Part shown: one piece after another, positions 52,173 through 61,339 of the stretch
Position numbering within the stretch: position 1 is the first letter of the stretch
Layout: every line of letters begins with the position of its first letter
DNA from: JAQVCM01 sp040403095
GTDB lineage: Bacteria; Bacteroidota; Bacteroidia; Flavobacteriales_D; Crocinitomicaceae
DNA: 64,000 nucleotides
Assembly: GCA_040403095.1 (NCBI GenBank)
Contig: JBBALI010000006.1
Span: 1-64,000, forward strand
Direction of reading: 5' to 3'
Notes under the pieces: model-generated
What the model was told of the DNA's origin: nothing
The model's database searches: none
Seen by the model: only the letters and a program-made list of their open reading frames with translations
Made by a program: the position numbers and the translations under genes

Positions 52173-53309
52173 TTATTTTGCTAATTTGATGGCTTTATCT
52201 AGGCTAATTCGTTCGCCATTTAGAAAAGCAACCACAAAAGCATATTGAAATCCTTTTTCTCTCATTTCATTTTTAAATTTCGAAGCTCCTTCATAGTCAT
52301 TTTCGAAGGTTCCTGCGGTGTATTTAAACAATTTGTCCTGCTGGTATTCCCAAACTTGAACGCCTTTAAATCTGGATGAATTTAATGGCACTTTTGTTTC
52401 TGACGTTTCTATTTGAACTCTGAAAGTGACTTTGTCATCTTGGACAACAACAGGCTCATTCACAACTATTGGAGTAGTATTTTGCAACACAAATGGCACA
52501 GTTGGTTTCACACCTTTCATTTCGTCTACACCGTCTAACTCATTTTTATATTTCTGAAATGCAACAAACATCGCATCTGCCATTTTGGTTTGGGAAAGTG
52601 TATCACTCAAAAATCGTTCTTCTTCAGGATTTGTCAAAAATCCTGACTCAATTAAAACAGATGGCATGGTGGTTTTGTACAAAACTAAAAATCCGGCTTG
52701 CTTCACTCCTCTGTCAGATCTGCCTAATTTCCTGAATTCACCTTGCAGTTTAGAGGCAAAACTAATTGATTGATCTAAGAAAATCGCCAGCTGTAGTTGT
52801 CTTGCAATCAACGCATCAGGACTCAAATCGAAATCTTTGTATTTTTCTCCTCCATCAGCTTCCAGGTAAATCGTACTGTTTTCCCTTTCTGCAATTTTTT
52901 GTTGAGATTCAGTTCGATGTAAACCTAACACATAAGTTTCAGCGCCAAAAGCGCCAGCAGCAGCTGAATTTGCATGAATACAAATGAATAAATCAGCTTT
53001 GTTTTTGTTTGCAATTTTAGCACGATCGTCCAATTCGACAAAAACGTCTGAATCTCTTGTATAAATTACTTTTACTCCTGGAAATGTGGATTTTATTTTC
53101 GCGCCCAATTTCAAAGCGATATTGAGACAAACTGTTTTTTCATTCGATGAAGCACCATGACAACCAGGATCTTTTCCTCCGTGACCAGCATCGATACAAA
53201 CTGTTTTGATTACAGAAAGTTCAGATTCGGCAGTTTGCGCAGTAGAATTTACAGACGTAAATAACAACAACACAATAAAAATGGCACAGATTCTGTTAAT
53301 AGCAAACAT
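52173..53309 (-). CDS. N-acetylmuramoyl-L-alanine amidase (Amidase_3) with C-terminal SPOR-like domain
   Basis: About 378 residues. The signal peptide begins MFAINRICAIFIVLLLFTSV. The Amidase_3 domain (about 30-260) has the zinc ligands in VCIDAGHGGKDPGCHG (His), the conserved Glu in ASSNEKTVCLNI, FICIHANSAAAGA (His), and the catalytic Glu in VLIESGFLTNPEEE. A SPOR-like domain is at the end (FKYTAGTFENDYEGASKFKN). It cuts the peptide from glycan strands at division. The frame is open to 53360, but ATG 53309 puts the signal peptide first. It is divergent from lptD, 90 bp away. Confidence 0.92.
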   Translation of the reverse strand: MFAINRICAIFIVLLLFTSVNSTAQTAESELSVIKTVCIDAGHGGKDPGCHGASSNEKTVCLNIALKLGAKIKSTFPGVKVIYTRDSDVFVELDDRAKIANKNKADLFICIHANSAAAGAFGAETYVLGLHRTESQQKIAERENSTIYLEADGGEKYKDFDLSPDALIARQLQLAIFLDQSISFASKLQGEFRKLGRSDRGVKQAGFLVLYKTTMPSVLIESGFLTNPEEERFLSDTLSQTKMADAMFVAFQKYKNELDGVDEMKGVKPTVPFVLQNTTPIVVNEPVVVQDDKVTFRVQIETSETKVPLNSSRFKGVQVWEYQQDKLFKYTAGTFENDYEGASKFKNEMREKGFQYAFVVAFLNGERISLDKAIKLAK

Positions 53310-53399
53310 TTTTTCTGCTTGAGTATAGGTAATTTTATAGCTTTGTATTCGAATTTTCATTGCATAAATTGCTTTCAGTACAAAAATAGTCTTAATTCA

Positions 53400-55940
53400 T
53401 TGGTCAAAAAGCGTTCCATACATCAACTTATCTTCGGCACATTGTTAATAATGTTTTCGAGTGAAAATGTTACGGCACAAAATCCGATCAAAAAAGATAC
53501 TATATTTACTGTAGATGAATCTTTTGAAACAACCGCAAAATTCAGCGCCAAAGATTCTCTTTTAAACGATTTAAAAAACAAACAAGTCCATCTTTTCGGC
53601 GAAGCCAAGGTTGAATATGAAAGTATCAATCTGACAGCTGATTATATTTTAATAGATTTTGAAAAAAAGGAGATTTTCGCTTCGTACACCTACGACAAAG
53701 ACAGCACGCGCATTGGATTACCAAAACTAGTTCAAGATGGCGAAACAGTTGAAGCTGCCAAAATCAGACTGAACTACGAAACAAAAAAAGCTTACATCCA
53801 AGAAGTTAAAATCAAACAAGATGAAAACTATTTGTACATGGGTGTTGCCAAACGACAAGCCAATGAGCAAATACATTTCAAACAAGGAAAATTTACAACT
53901 TGTGATTTGGAAGAACCACATTACCATTTTCAGCTTTCAAAAGCGATTTTGGTCCCTGAAAAAAGAATTGTTTCTGGGCCGATGAATCTTTGGATCAAAG
54001 GCGTCCCTACTCCACTTGGATTGCCGTTTGCATTTATTCCACAGAAGAAACCAAATGAAAGAACTCACGGAGTTTTGGTTCCTAAATTTGTGCCGCAATC
54101 TCAATTTGGAATGGGAATTCAGGATTTGGGCTATTATTACCCTTTCAATGACAGTATTCAAACTACTTTCCTTGCAAATCTTTATTCTAGAGGAAGTTGG
54201 GGGATTTCAAACAGAACAAATTATGTCATCAAGTATAAGTACCAAGGTAATTTAGACTTAGGTTTTCAGCAGTTCAAAGCACCTTTTCCTTCCAAAACGA
54301 AGAACAACAAAGTCAGTGTCATTTGGACGCATCGCCAAGATGCCAAAGCAAATCCGTTGTGGAATTTTTCTTCGAATGTGAATTTTATATCTGACAATAA
54401 TTCCAAAAACAGTTTGGATCCTTTGAACAAGAATTACTTTACCAACAGTTTCAATTCTGACATCAACTTGATGCGAAATTTCCCGGGAAAGCCTATTTCA
54501 ACAGGAATGAAAGCATCGATTCGCCAAAACTCTCAAACCAAAAACTTCGATTTAACTTCTCCGATATTGAATGTCAATGTGACACGTTTTTTCCCGCTGA
54601 AAGCTTTGCGAAAATCAAAAGTTGGCGCAACAAAATGGTATGAACAAATTGGAATGACCTACAATTTTGAAGGAAAAAATAGTGCCACTTTTAAAGACAC
54701 ATTGATCAGAGATAAAAATTACGCAGAAATTCAAAGAAAATTTCAAAATGGAGTATCACAAAGTTCTGTGGTTCAAACAACATTGAGTTTGTTTGACAAT
54801 ATCATCAAGTTAACTCCATCTATCAATTATTCGAATAGAATCAACTTTCAACAAACTAGAAAGTTTGAATTGAATGACACGCTTCAAATTGACACCATTC
54901 AAAAAATGGGCGTTTCTCAGAATGTTTCTTTCAATCTACAAATGACAACTGTTGTTTACAGTTACTACAAAACAATTGGTAAAAACAAGCCAATTATCAG
55001 ACATATTTTAACACCAAGTTTTGGATATCGCTTTGTCCCAAATTTAAACAAAACACTTTCATACAACACTGGAATTGATACGGTTGTAAAATACTCCGCT
55101 TTTGAAAATAGTTTGTACCGCGAAAGTGTAACCTACGATCAATCCATTGTCACTTTTGGATTCAATAATACTTTTGAAATGAAAAGAAAGTCTGAAAAAG
55201 ATACGCTCACAGGTTTCAAAAAAACCAGAATTATTGACGCGCTTTCATTCAGCGGAAATTATGATTTAATCAAAGATTCGATGAAACTTTCAAATATAGG
55301 CGTTGATTTAAGAATCAGTCCCGCACCATTTTTCAGTTTTGTTGCCAATGGAAGTTTCAGTCCTTACAATTGGAATGATTCAACGGGAAGATCATTGAAA
55401 GAATTTGCACTCAAACAAAAAGGAACCTTGGGTCGATTTATTCAAACGAATTTCAACAGTACTTTTACCATTGCCCCGAAAAAAAGCAGAGATAAAATTC
55501 AAGACAATAAAGAACAATTTGCAACTAATTGGAATTCTGATTTTCAATACTTCGCTTTGCATCCAGAGACTTTCGTTGATTTTGAAATTCCTTGGAAAGT
55601 CAATTTGGGTCATACTTATTCAATCACAGCCAATCAAAATAAAAATTTCAGTACGCCAGAAACCTCAAAAAATTATTTCATCAACAATACGCTCACTATC
55701 AACGGCGATTTGAGTTTTACCAAAAGATGGAAAGTGGTAACGGATGTTTATTTTGACATTAAAACGCAAAAAATCACCAATGCTAGATTGAACTTTACGC
55801 GCAATATGCACTGCTGGAACTTGGCTTTTTATTGGACACCAATTGGAACAAATAAAAGTTTCTTGTTCAGTTTAACATCTAGTTCAAACCTATTCAAGGA
55901 TGCGAAAATTGATTTCAGAAAACCACCTGAAATCTTTTAA
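53400..55940 (+). CDS. lptD: LPS-assembly outer-membrane protein LptD (Bacteroidota type)
   Basis: About 846 residues. An N-terminal OstA-like beta-jellyroll (about 40-190: LNDLKNKQVHLFGEAKVEYE; INLTADYILIDFEKKEIFAS; KAYIQEVKIKQDENYLYMGV) is followed by a long beta-barrel. It inserts lipopolysaccharide into the outer leaflet with LptE. The frame reads upstream as far as a TTG at 53319, but only a TTG at 53400 gives a clean basic-plus-hydrophobic signal (VKKRSIHQLIFGTLLIMF, cleavage after AQ); the next ATG (53451) would remove it. So this essential gene probably starts with TTG. Confidence 0.88.
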   Translation: MVKKRSIHQLIFGTLLIMFSSENVTAQNPIKKDTIFTVDESFETTAKFSAKDSLLNDLKNKQVHLFGEAKVEYESINLTADYILIDFEKKEIFASYTYDKDSTRIGLPKLVQDGETVEAAKIRLNYETKKAYIQEVKIKQDENYLYMGVAKRQANEQIHFKQGKFTTCDLEEPHYHFQLSKAILVPEKRIVSGPMNLWIKGVPTPLGLPFAFIPQKKPNERTHGVLVPKFVPQSQFGMGIQDLGYYYPFNDSIQTTFLANLYSRGSWGISNRTNYVIKYKYQGNLDLGFQQFKAPFPSKTKNNKVSVIWTHRQDAKANPLWNFSSNVNFISDNNSKNSLDPLNKNYFTNSFNSDINLMRNFPGKPISTGMKASIRQNSQTKNFDLTSPILNVNVTRFFPLKALRKSKVGATKWYEQIGMTYNFEGKNSATFKDTLIRDKNYAEIQRKFQNGVSQSSVVQTTLSLFDNIIKLTPSINYSNRINFQQTRKFELNDTLQIDTIQKMGVSQNVSFNLQMTTVVYSYYKTIGKNKPIIRHILTPSFGYRFVPNLNKTLSYNTGIDTVVKYSAFENSLYRESVTYDQSIVTFGFNNTFEMKRKSEKDTLTGFKKTRIIDALSFSGNYDLIKDSMKLSNIGVDLRISPAPFFSFVANGSFSPYNWNDSTGRSLKEFALKQKGTLGRFIQTNFNSTFTIAPKKSRDKIQDNKEQFATNWNSDFQYFALHPETFVDFEIPWKVNLGHTYSITANQNKNFSTPETSKNYFINNTLTINGDLSFTKRWKVVTDVYFDIKTQKITNARLNFTRNMHCWNLAFYWTPIGTNKSFLFSLTSSSNLFKDAKIDFRKPPEIF

Positions 55941-56024
55941 TTGGATGATTCAAAAAATGAATTTGCATTTCAAATAAATCTTAAGCCTTAATTATCATTA
56001 TTTTTACATCTCAATTTTAAAAAA

Positions 56025-58916
56025 ATGAAGAACATTATTTTTGGAAGCCTTCTATTTATTGGCTCAATTTCATTTGCACAAGACAATGCTTATCCAACTT
56101 ACGCTGATCCTTTAAATGCAAAACAATTTGTTTTAGAGAATGGATTGACAGTGATGTTGTCAGAAAACCACAATACTTCTCAAATATTTGGAGTGATTGC
56201 AGTGAAAGCTGGTGGAAAAAATGACCCGAAAGATGCTACAGGAATGGCGCATTATTTAGAGCACATGCTTTTCAAAGGAACTGAGGAAATGGGAACTTGG
56301 GACTATGAAAAAGAAGCTGTTCATTTAAAAGAAATTGAAAGATTGTATGAAGAATTAGGCAAAACCAAAGATGAAAAACAACGTGCTGCAATTCAACGAA
56401 AAATCAACGAAGAAGCTGTCAAAGCGGGACAATATGCGATTCCAAATGAAATGGACAGAATGTTAAGTGAAATTGGTTCAACGGGCGTGAATGCCTTTAC
56501 AACAGAAGATTTTACTGCGTATCACAATGCTTTTCCTGCCAATAAATTAGACCAATGGTTACAAATTTACGATCACCGATTTGAGCAACCTGTTTTCAGA
56601 CTTTTTCAGTCAGAATTAGAAACGGTTTACGAGGAAAAAAACAGAAGCATGGATTCTCCTTTTTCAGCAGTTTTAGACGAATTCAATAAAAATTTCTGGA
56701 AAAACCATCCTTATGGTCAACAGCCAATTATCGGACTGACAGAACATTTGAAAAATCCTTCATTGCAAAAAATGTATGAATATTTCAATACTTATTACGT
56801 TGCGAACAACATGATTTTGTCACTTTCAGGAGATTTTGATACAGATGAAGCAATTAAATTGATTAGAAAATATTTTTCAGATTGGAGAAAAGGTGAAATC
56901 CCAGTTTTTCCAAAATATGAGGAAGCTGATTTCAAAGGAAAAGAAGTTGTAAATATCAAAGCAACGCCAGTGAAAGCAGCAATTCGTGGCTATAGAATTC
57001 CTTCCAATGGTCATCCAGACCAACAAAAAATTCAATTGGCAAACTATTTATTGACCAACAACGAAGGATCCGGTTTATTGGACAATTTAACAAGTCAAGG
57101 TAAAATTTCTTTCTCTGGAATGTTTCCAATGGAATACAATGACTATTCAGCATCTATCATTTTTGTGATTCCTAAAATCATTGGACAAAGTTTTGAAGAA
57201 GCGGATATTTTGTTGAACGAGCAGATGAATAAATTAAAAAAAGGCGATTTTGATGATGCCTTTTTTGAAGGCGCAAAACTTTCTTTGCAAAAAACCTTTG
57301 ACAAGCAATTGGAAAGCAACGAAGAACGTGCACTTTTAATGATGAGTGCATTTACTTCTAATACTCCTTGGATTGATTATTTGAACAATTTCAAACAAAT
57401 TAAGAATTTCTCAAAAGCAGAAATTGTTGAAGCCATCAATAAATATTACGGTGACAACTATTTGGCATTGTATTCAGGAATGGGTACAGCGAAAAAAGAC
57501 AAACTTTCGAAACCAAAATTTGAAGCAGTAATCCCTCCAGATGGAAAAGTTTCTAGCTTTACCAAGACTTGGAGGGAAACAGAAACACCTTGGATCAAAC
57601 CAAATTTCGTTGACTTTGATAAAGACATTACTAGATCAACGTTGGGAGAAAATATGATTTTTAGATCTGTAAAAAATCCATTTAATCAAATTTTTAATTT
57701 GCAAATTTCTTGGGGTGCTGGAATTCAACATGATTCTTTATTGAATTATTTACCAGCATATTTAAATAAAATCGGCACGAAGGATTTGGATGTTACTGCA
57801 TTTAAAAACAAATTATTTCAATTAGGCGCCTCCATTAATTTTAGAGCTACAGAAAATCAATTGATTTTAGACATTGAAGGCATGGATGACAACATCGCTC
57901 CAACAATTGTTTTGGTTAACGATTTTCTAAAAAACTACAATCCTAACAAAGAAGCAATCATATCAGTTGCGGATGAAACAGAATCAAATAGGAAATTGAA
58001 TAACAAAGATTTGATGAATTTAATGTCTGCAACACAACAATTTGCGCTGTTTGGAAACAAATCAACTTTTTTAACCGAATTGAGTTCAGCTGAAATAAAA
58101 AAATTGACCCCAGATCAACTAATTACTTCTTTCAAAGATGCTCAAAATTATGGCGTTAAGATTAATTATGTCGGAACAAAACCACACACTGAAGTTCAGA
58201 AAATGATCGCTGAAAACATCCAGTTTGAAAAAGTAAGTAAACCAGCTTTGGCGAAAATCAAATATGAAATGAAAGGATTTGATTCTAAAAAAGTATATTT
58301 CTTAAACGACAAAAAAGCGGTTCAATCACAAGTTTTATTTTTGGTTGAAGGTTTGCCAATGGAATCAAGTATGCTTGGTGAAGCAGAAGCTTTCAATTTG
58401 TATTTTGGTGGCGACATGTCATCTTTGGTTTTCCAAGAAATTAGAGAATTTAGATCTTTGGCTTACTCAACTTCTGCCAAATATCAAATTGCTGAAAAAC
58501 CAGGCGTGAGAAATTTATTTTATGGTTATGTTGGCTGTCAGGGCGATAAAACGCCAGAGGCTGTTGATGTGATGTTTGATTTGATTACTAAAATGCCTGT
58601 CAAAAAAGAAAGAGAAGCAGCTATTCGAGCAGCATTAATTTCTGAAGCAAAAACAAGTAAACCAGGATTTAGAACCCTGATTTCTAAAGTTGATGATTGG
58701 GAAAGAATGGGCTTTACTAAGGATCCAAATTTGAATTTACTGCCTTATTATACCGATTTGACATTCGACCAAATCACTGAATTTTACAAAAATCACATTT
58801 CAGGAAAAAACATGCAATTAGTTGTGGTTGGAAACAAAAAGAAATTTGATTTAAAAACAATTAAAAAATACGGCCAATTCATTGAGTTGAAAACAAATCA
58901 AGTAGTTAAAAACTAA
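56025..58916 (+). CDS. secreted M16 family metallopeptidase (pitrilysin/insulinase-like)
   Basis: 963 residues, two M16 half-domains in one chain. The signal peptide ends near ISFAQ. The zinc motif HxxEH is HYLEH at residues 76-80 (TGMAHYLEHMLFKG), with the downstream Glu in ELETVYEEKNRSMDSPF. The second half (about 500-955) has the inactive partner fold. By family it closes round and degrades small peptides in the periplasm. It follows lptD by 84 bp and precedes a YqgE gene by 16 bp. Confidence 0.93.
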   Translation: MKNIIFGSLLFIGSISFAQDNAYPTYADPLNAKQFVLENGLTVMLSENHNTSQIFGVIAVKAGGKNDPKDATGMAHYLEHMLFKGTEEMGTWDYEKEAVHLKEIERLYEELGKTKDEKQRAAIQRKINEEAVKAGQYAIPNEMDRMLSEIGSTGVNAFTTEDFTAYHNAFPANKLDQWLQIYDHRFEQPVFRLFQSELETVYEEKNRSMDSPFSAVLDEFNKNFWKNHPYGQQPIIGLTEHLKNPSLQKMYEYFNTYYVANNMILSLSGDFDTDEAIKLIRKYFSDWRKGEIPVFPKYEEADFKGKEVVNIKATPVKAAIRGYRIPSNGHPDQQKIQLANYLLTNNEGSGLLDNLTSQGKISFSGMFPMEYNDYSASIIFVIPKIIGQSFEEADILLNEQMNKLKKGDFDDAFFEGAKLSLQKTFDKQLESNEERALLMMSAFTSNTPWIDYLNNFKQIKNFSKAEIVEAINKYYGDNYLALYSGMGTAKKDKLSKPKFEAVIPPDGKVSSFTKTWRETETPWIKPNFVDFDKDITRSTLGENMIFRSVKNPFNQIFNLQISWGAGIQHDSLLNYLPAYLNKIGTKDLDVTAFKNKLFQLGASINFRATENQLILDIEGMDDNIAPTIVLVNDFLKNYNPNKEAIISVADETESNRKLNNKDLMNLMSATQQFALFGNKSTFLTELSSAEIKKLTPDQLITSFKDAQNYGVKINYVGTKPHTEVQKMIAENIQFEKVSKPALAKIKYEMKGFDSKKVYFLNDKKAVQSQVLFLVEGLPMESSMLGEAEAFNLYFGGDMSSLVFQEIREFRSLAYSTSAKYQIAEKPGVRNLFYGYVGCQGDKTPEAVDVMFDLITKMPVKKEREAAIRAALISEAKTSKPGFRTLISKVDDWERMGFTKDPNLNLLPYYTDLTFDQITEFYKNHISGKNMQLVVVGNKKKFDLKTIKKYGQFIELKTNQVVKN

Positions 58917-58932
58917 AAGAAATTAAGCCAAA

Positions 58933-59511
58933 ATGCTAGACATTACTTTCAAAAATAAAATTCCTCCGTCGAAAGGTAGAATTTTGATATCTGACCCTTT
59001 TTTAGGCGATGATTATTTTGAACGTTCTGTCGTTTACTTATGTGAGCACAATCAAGAAGGAAGTTTTGGATTTGTCATCAACAATTTAGTAGAAATCAAT
59101 CTAAATGAATTGAATGACCAATTCCCATCAATCAATTCTCAAATCAGCACTGGAGGTCCTGTTGAAACCGAAAGCATGTTTTTTATTCACACCTTGGGGA
59201 ATGAATTAAACGAAAGCATTGAAATTAGCCATGGAATTTTTGTTGGAGTAGATTTTGAGCAATTGTATTCTGTCATCAATGAAAAACACATTCAAGATAA
59301 TCAAATCAGATTCTTTTTGGGGTATTCAGGTTGGTCAAAAGGACAATTAGACCTAGAAATTAAAGAAAACGCCTGGGTTGTCGCAGATATAGATGATTGC
59401 GATGAAATTATGCAAATTCAACCCCCTGATGCGTGGAAATATTTCATGACTAAGCTTGGCTCAAAATATCAATTCATGACCAACTTTCCGATTGACCCGA
59501 ATGAAAACTAA
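58933..59511 (+). CDS. YqgE/AlgH family protein
   Basis: 192 residues. The pattern is PPSKGRILISDPFLGDDYFE, VYLCEHNQEGSFGFVINN, ISTGGPVETESMFFIHTLG, FFLGYSGWSKGQLDLEIKEN, and WVVADI. The fold is known from structural work, but the biochemical role is not established. No signal peptide. It is 16 bp after the M16 gene, and the CDF gene follows 42 bp later. Confidence 0.93.
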   Translation: MLDITFKNKIPPSKGRILISDPFLGDDYFERSVVYLCEHNQEGSFGFVINNLVEINLNELNDQFPSINSQISTGGPVETESMFFIHTLGNELNESIEISHGIFVGVDFEQLYSVINEKHIQDNQIRFFLGYSGWSKGQLDLEIKENAWVVADIDDCDEIMQIQPPDAWKYFMTKLGSKYQFMTNFPIDPNEN

Positions 59512-59553
59512 TTTAGGAGAAAAATTATTGTATCTTGAGAAAAAATTGTCATT

Positions 59554-60570
59554 TTGAGTAAATCTATCAGCAATCATAACAATGTAACACAAAACTTGAA
59601 ATTTCAAAAAGTCATTGTTTTTGTTGGAATACTTCTATTTACTGTAAAAGTTGTTGCGTGGTATTTTACAAATTCAGTTGCCATTCTGACCGATACTTTA
59701 GAAAGCATTGTAAATATCATTACTTCATTTGTTGGCTTGTATAGTTTGTATCTTTCATCCCTTCCCAAAGATGAAAATCACCCTTATGGTCACGGAAAAG
59801 TGGAATTTATTTCTGCAGCCATCGAAGGAATGTTGATCGCAGTTGCTGGAGTTTTGATTGTATTTGAAGCCATTTCTAATTTCAAGCATCCGCATCCCAT
59901 AGGAAGATTGGATATTGGAATTTATTTGATTTCAGCTACTGCAATTGTCAATTATTTGATTGGAAATATTGCTGTCAAAAAAGGTAAAAAGAATAAATCT
60001 TTGGCGCTAGAAGCGAGCGGAAAACACCTCAAAAGCGACACCTACTCTACTTTGGGAATCATTTTAGGATTGATTGTAATATCGTTTACAAAAATACTTT
60101 GGCTTGATAGTTTAGTAGCATTGATTTTTGCAGGAATAATTTTCTACACAGGCTTTAAAATCATCAAAGATTCAATCAGTGGGATTATGGATGAAGCAGA
60201 CAATCAATTGATTGACGAATTTGTAAAAGTGATGCAAACAGAGCGAAAACCAGCATGGATTGATTTGCATAATTTGAGAATAATAAAATATGGTTCTACC
60301 CTTCACATGGACTGTCACTTAACATTGCCATATTATTATGATGTTGCAGCTGCACACGATGAAATTGAAAAGTTGGATGAAATTGTAAACGACCATTTTG
60401 GAACCAAAGTAGAATTATTTATTCATACTGATCCTTGTCAACCATACTCTTGTGAAATTTGCGCTTTGAAAGACTGTCCTGTTAGAAAAAATAAATTTAT
60501 AGCAACTTGGACTTGGGACAAGAAAAATGTATCACAAAATCAGAAGCATAATTTAAAAAACAACTTGTAA
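59554..60570 (+). CDS. cation diffusion facilitator with Cys-rich C-terminal tail
   Basis: 338 residues with six membrane segments. Site-A residues appear in ILTDTLESIVNIITSF (Asp47) and in GKHLKSDTYSTLG (HxxxD-like). The loop ENHPYGHGKVEF is the family mark. The cytoplasmic domain (WIDLHNLRIIKYGSTLHMDC) ends with DPCQPYSCEICALKDCPVRK, which has four Cys. It exports zinc, iron or manganese in exchange for protons; the metal is not fixed. There is no ATG before residue 92, so TTG 59554 is the likely start. Confidence 0.9.
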   Translation: MSKSISNHNNVTQNLKFQKVIVFVGILLFTVKVVAWYFTNSVAILTDTLESIVNIITSFVGLYSLYLSSLPKDENHPYGHGKVEFISAAIEGMLIAVAGVLIVFEAISNFKHPHPIGRLDIGIYLISATAIVNYLIGNIAVKKGKKNKSLALEASGKHLKSDTYSTLGIILGLIVISFTKILWLDSLVALIFAGIIFYTGFKIIKDSISGIMDEADNQLIDEFVKVMQTERKPAWIDLHNLRIIKYGSTLHMDCHLTLPYYYDVAAAHDEIEKLDEIVNDHFGTKVELFIHTDPCQPYSCEICALKDCPVRKNKFIATWTWDKKNVSQNQKHNLKNNL

Positions 60571-60684
60571 AAAAGTTTAATGTTAAATTACGATTAATCG
60601 AAGTTTTTTAAATTATCATAGACAAAAAAAGTCTATTCATAGGTAATTTTCTCGTTTTTATAGCCTTTTTTAACAATATTAAAC

Positions 60685-60692
60685 TACTTTTG
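60685..60692 (+). promoter_or_regulatory. candidate -7 box (TACTTTTG) for the antiterminator gene
   Basis: TACTTTTG matches TAnnTTTG and ends 4 bp before the GTG start at 60697. It is probably the promoter of the surface-glycan unit that starts here. Confidence 0.5.
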
Positions 60693-60696
60693 TAAT

Positions 60697-61218
60697 GTGA
60701 AAGAAAAGTCAAATGAAAAATGGTACGTGCTCCAAACTCGTTCGAGATTTGAGAAAAAGTGCTTTGAGCAACTTTCAATTTTAGGGATTTCAGTTTTCTT
60801 ACCAACTCAAAAAGTTAAAAGAAAATGGAGTGACAGAATCAAAGAAATCGAATTACCGCTCTTTTCAGGATATATTTTTGTACAATTTGAGGAAATAGAT
60901 AGATATAAAATACTAAATATTAACGGTGTTGTTCGATTTGTAACGTTTGGTGGTAATTATGCAACCATGAATGAAAATCAGATTGAAACAATAAGAAAAA
61001 TTGAAAAATCAGAAACTTTAATTGATGTTATCGATATTAAACTCTTTAATGGTCAGGAAGTTCTTATCGCATCAGGTCCTTTCAAAGGACTTGATGCTAA
61101 AATAGTTCATCACAATGGAAAAGGAAAACTTTTGTTATCAGTTGAAACAATTGGACAAGGAGTATTACTCGAAATTGGACGAACAAAAATTGAAAATAGG
61201 AGTCAATTTTTAGTTTAA
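60697..61218 (+). CDS. UpxY/RfaH-like transcription antiterminator (NusG paralogue)
   Basis: 173 residues with a NusG N-terminal domain (KWYVLQTRSRFEKKCFEQLS; LPLFSGYIFVQFEEIDRYKI; VRFVTFGGNYATMNENQIET) and a KOW domain at the end (NGQEVLIASGPFKGLDAKIV). In Bacteroides the UpxY proteins sit first in capsule operons and let RNA polymerase read through the rest. The gene is followed here by an epimerase and a sugar isomerase, so the same role is likely. The start is GTG at 60697; no nearer ATG is in frame. Confidence 0.9.
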   Translation: MKEKSNEKWYVLQTRSRFEKKCFEQLSILGISVFLPTQKVKRKWSDRIKEIELPLFSGYIFVQFEEIDRYKILNINGVVRFVTFGGNYATMNENQIETIRKIEKSETLIDVIDIKLFNGQEVLIASGPFKGLDAKIVHHNGKGKLLLSVETIGQGVLLEIGRTKIENRSQFLV

Positions 61219-61248
61219 ACTAAAAATTAAGATTTCTTTAAAAACCTC

Positions 61249-61296
61249 TAGCTCTTACGATTGTAAAAAAATCATGGGAGTGAAAGGGCGAAGCTA
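61249..61296 (+). promoter_or_regulatory. candidate structured leader with ops-like word
   Basis: CTCTTACGAT (61252-61261) can pair with ATCATGGGAG (61271-61280): eight Watson-Crick or G-U pairs, then one mismatch. A second, competing pairing joins TAGCT at 61249-61253 with AGCTA at 61292-61296. Just downstream is GGGCGAAGCTATG (61286-61298), which is similar to the enterobacterial ops word GGGCGGTAGCGTG but not identical. Together they could be a site on RNA or non-template DNA for the antiterminator gene just upstream. Confidence 0.4.
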
Positions 61297-61328
61297 TGTA
61301 AATTCGTTTGTAATTTAACAGAAATACT

Positions 61329-61336
61329 TAAATTTG
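61329..61336 (+). promoter_or_regulatory. possible -7 box (TAAATTTG) before the epimerase gene
   Basis: TAAATTTG ends 3 bp before the epimerase ATG at 61340. If used, the message would have no leader. Confidence 0.35.
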
Positions 61337-61339
61337 AGC

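Noticed and set aside
53319..53399. Extended N-terminus of lptD back to 53319
   Set aside because: It needs a TTG far upstream, adds 27 residues with no signal-peptide logic, and almost reaches the divergent amidase start.
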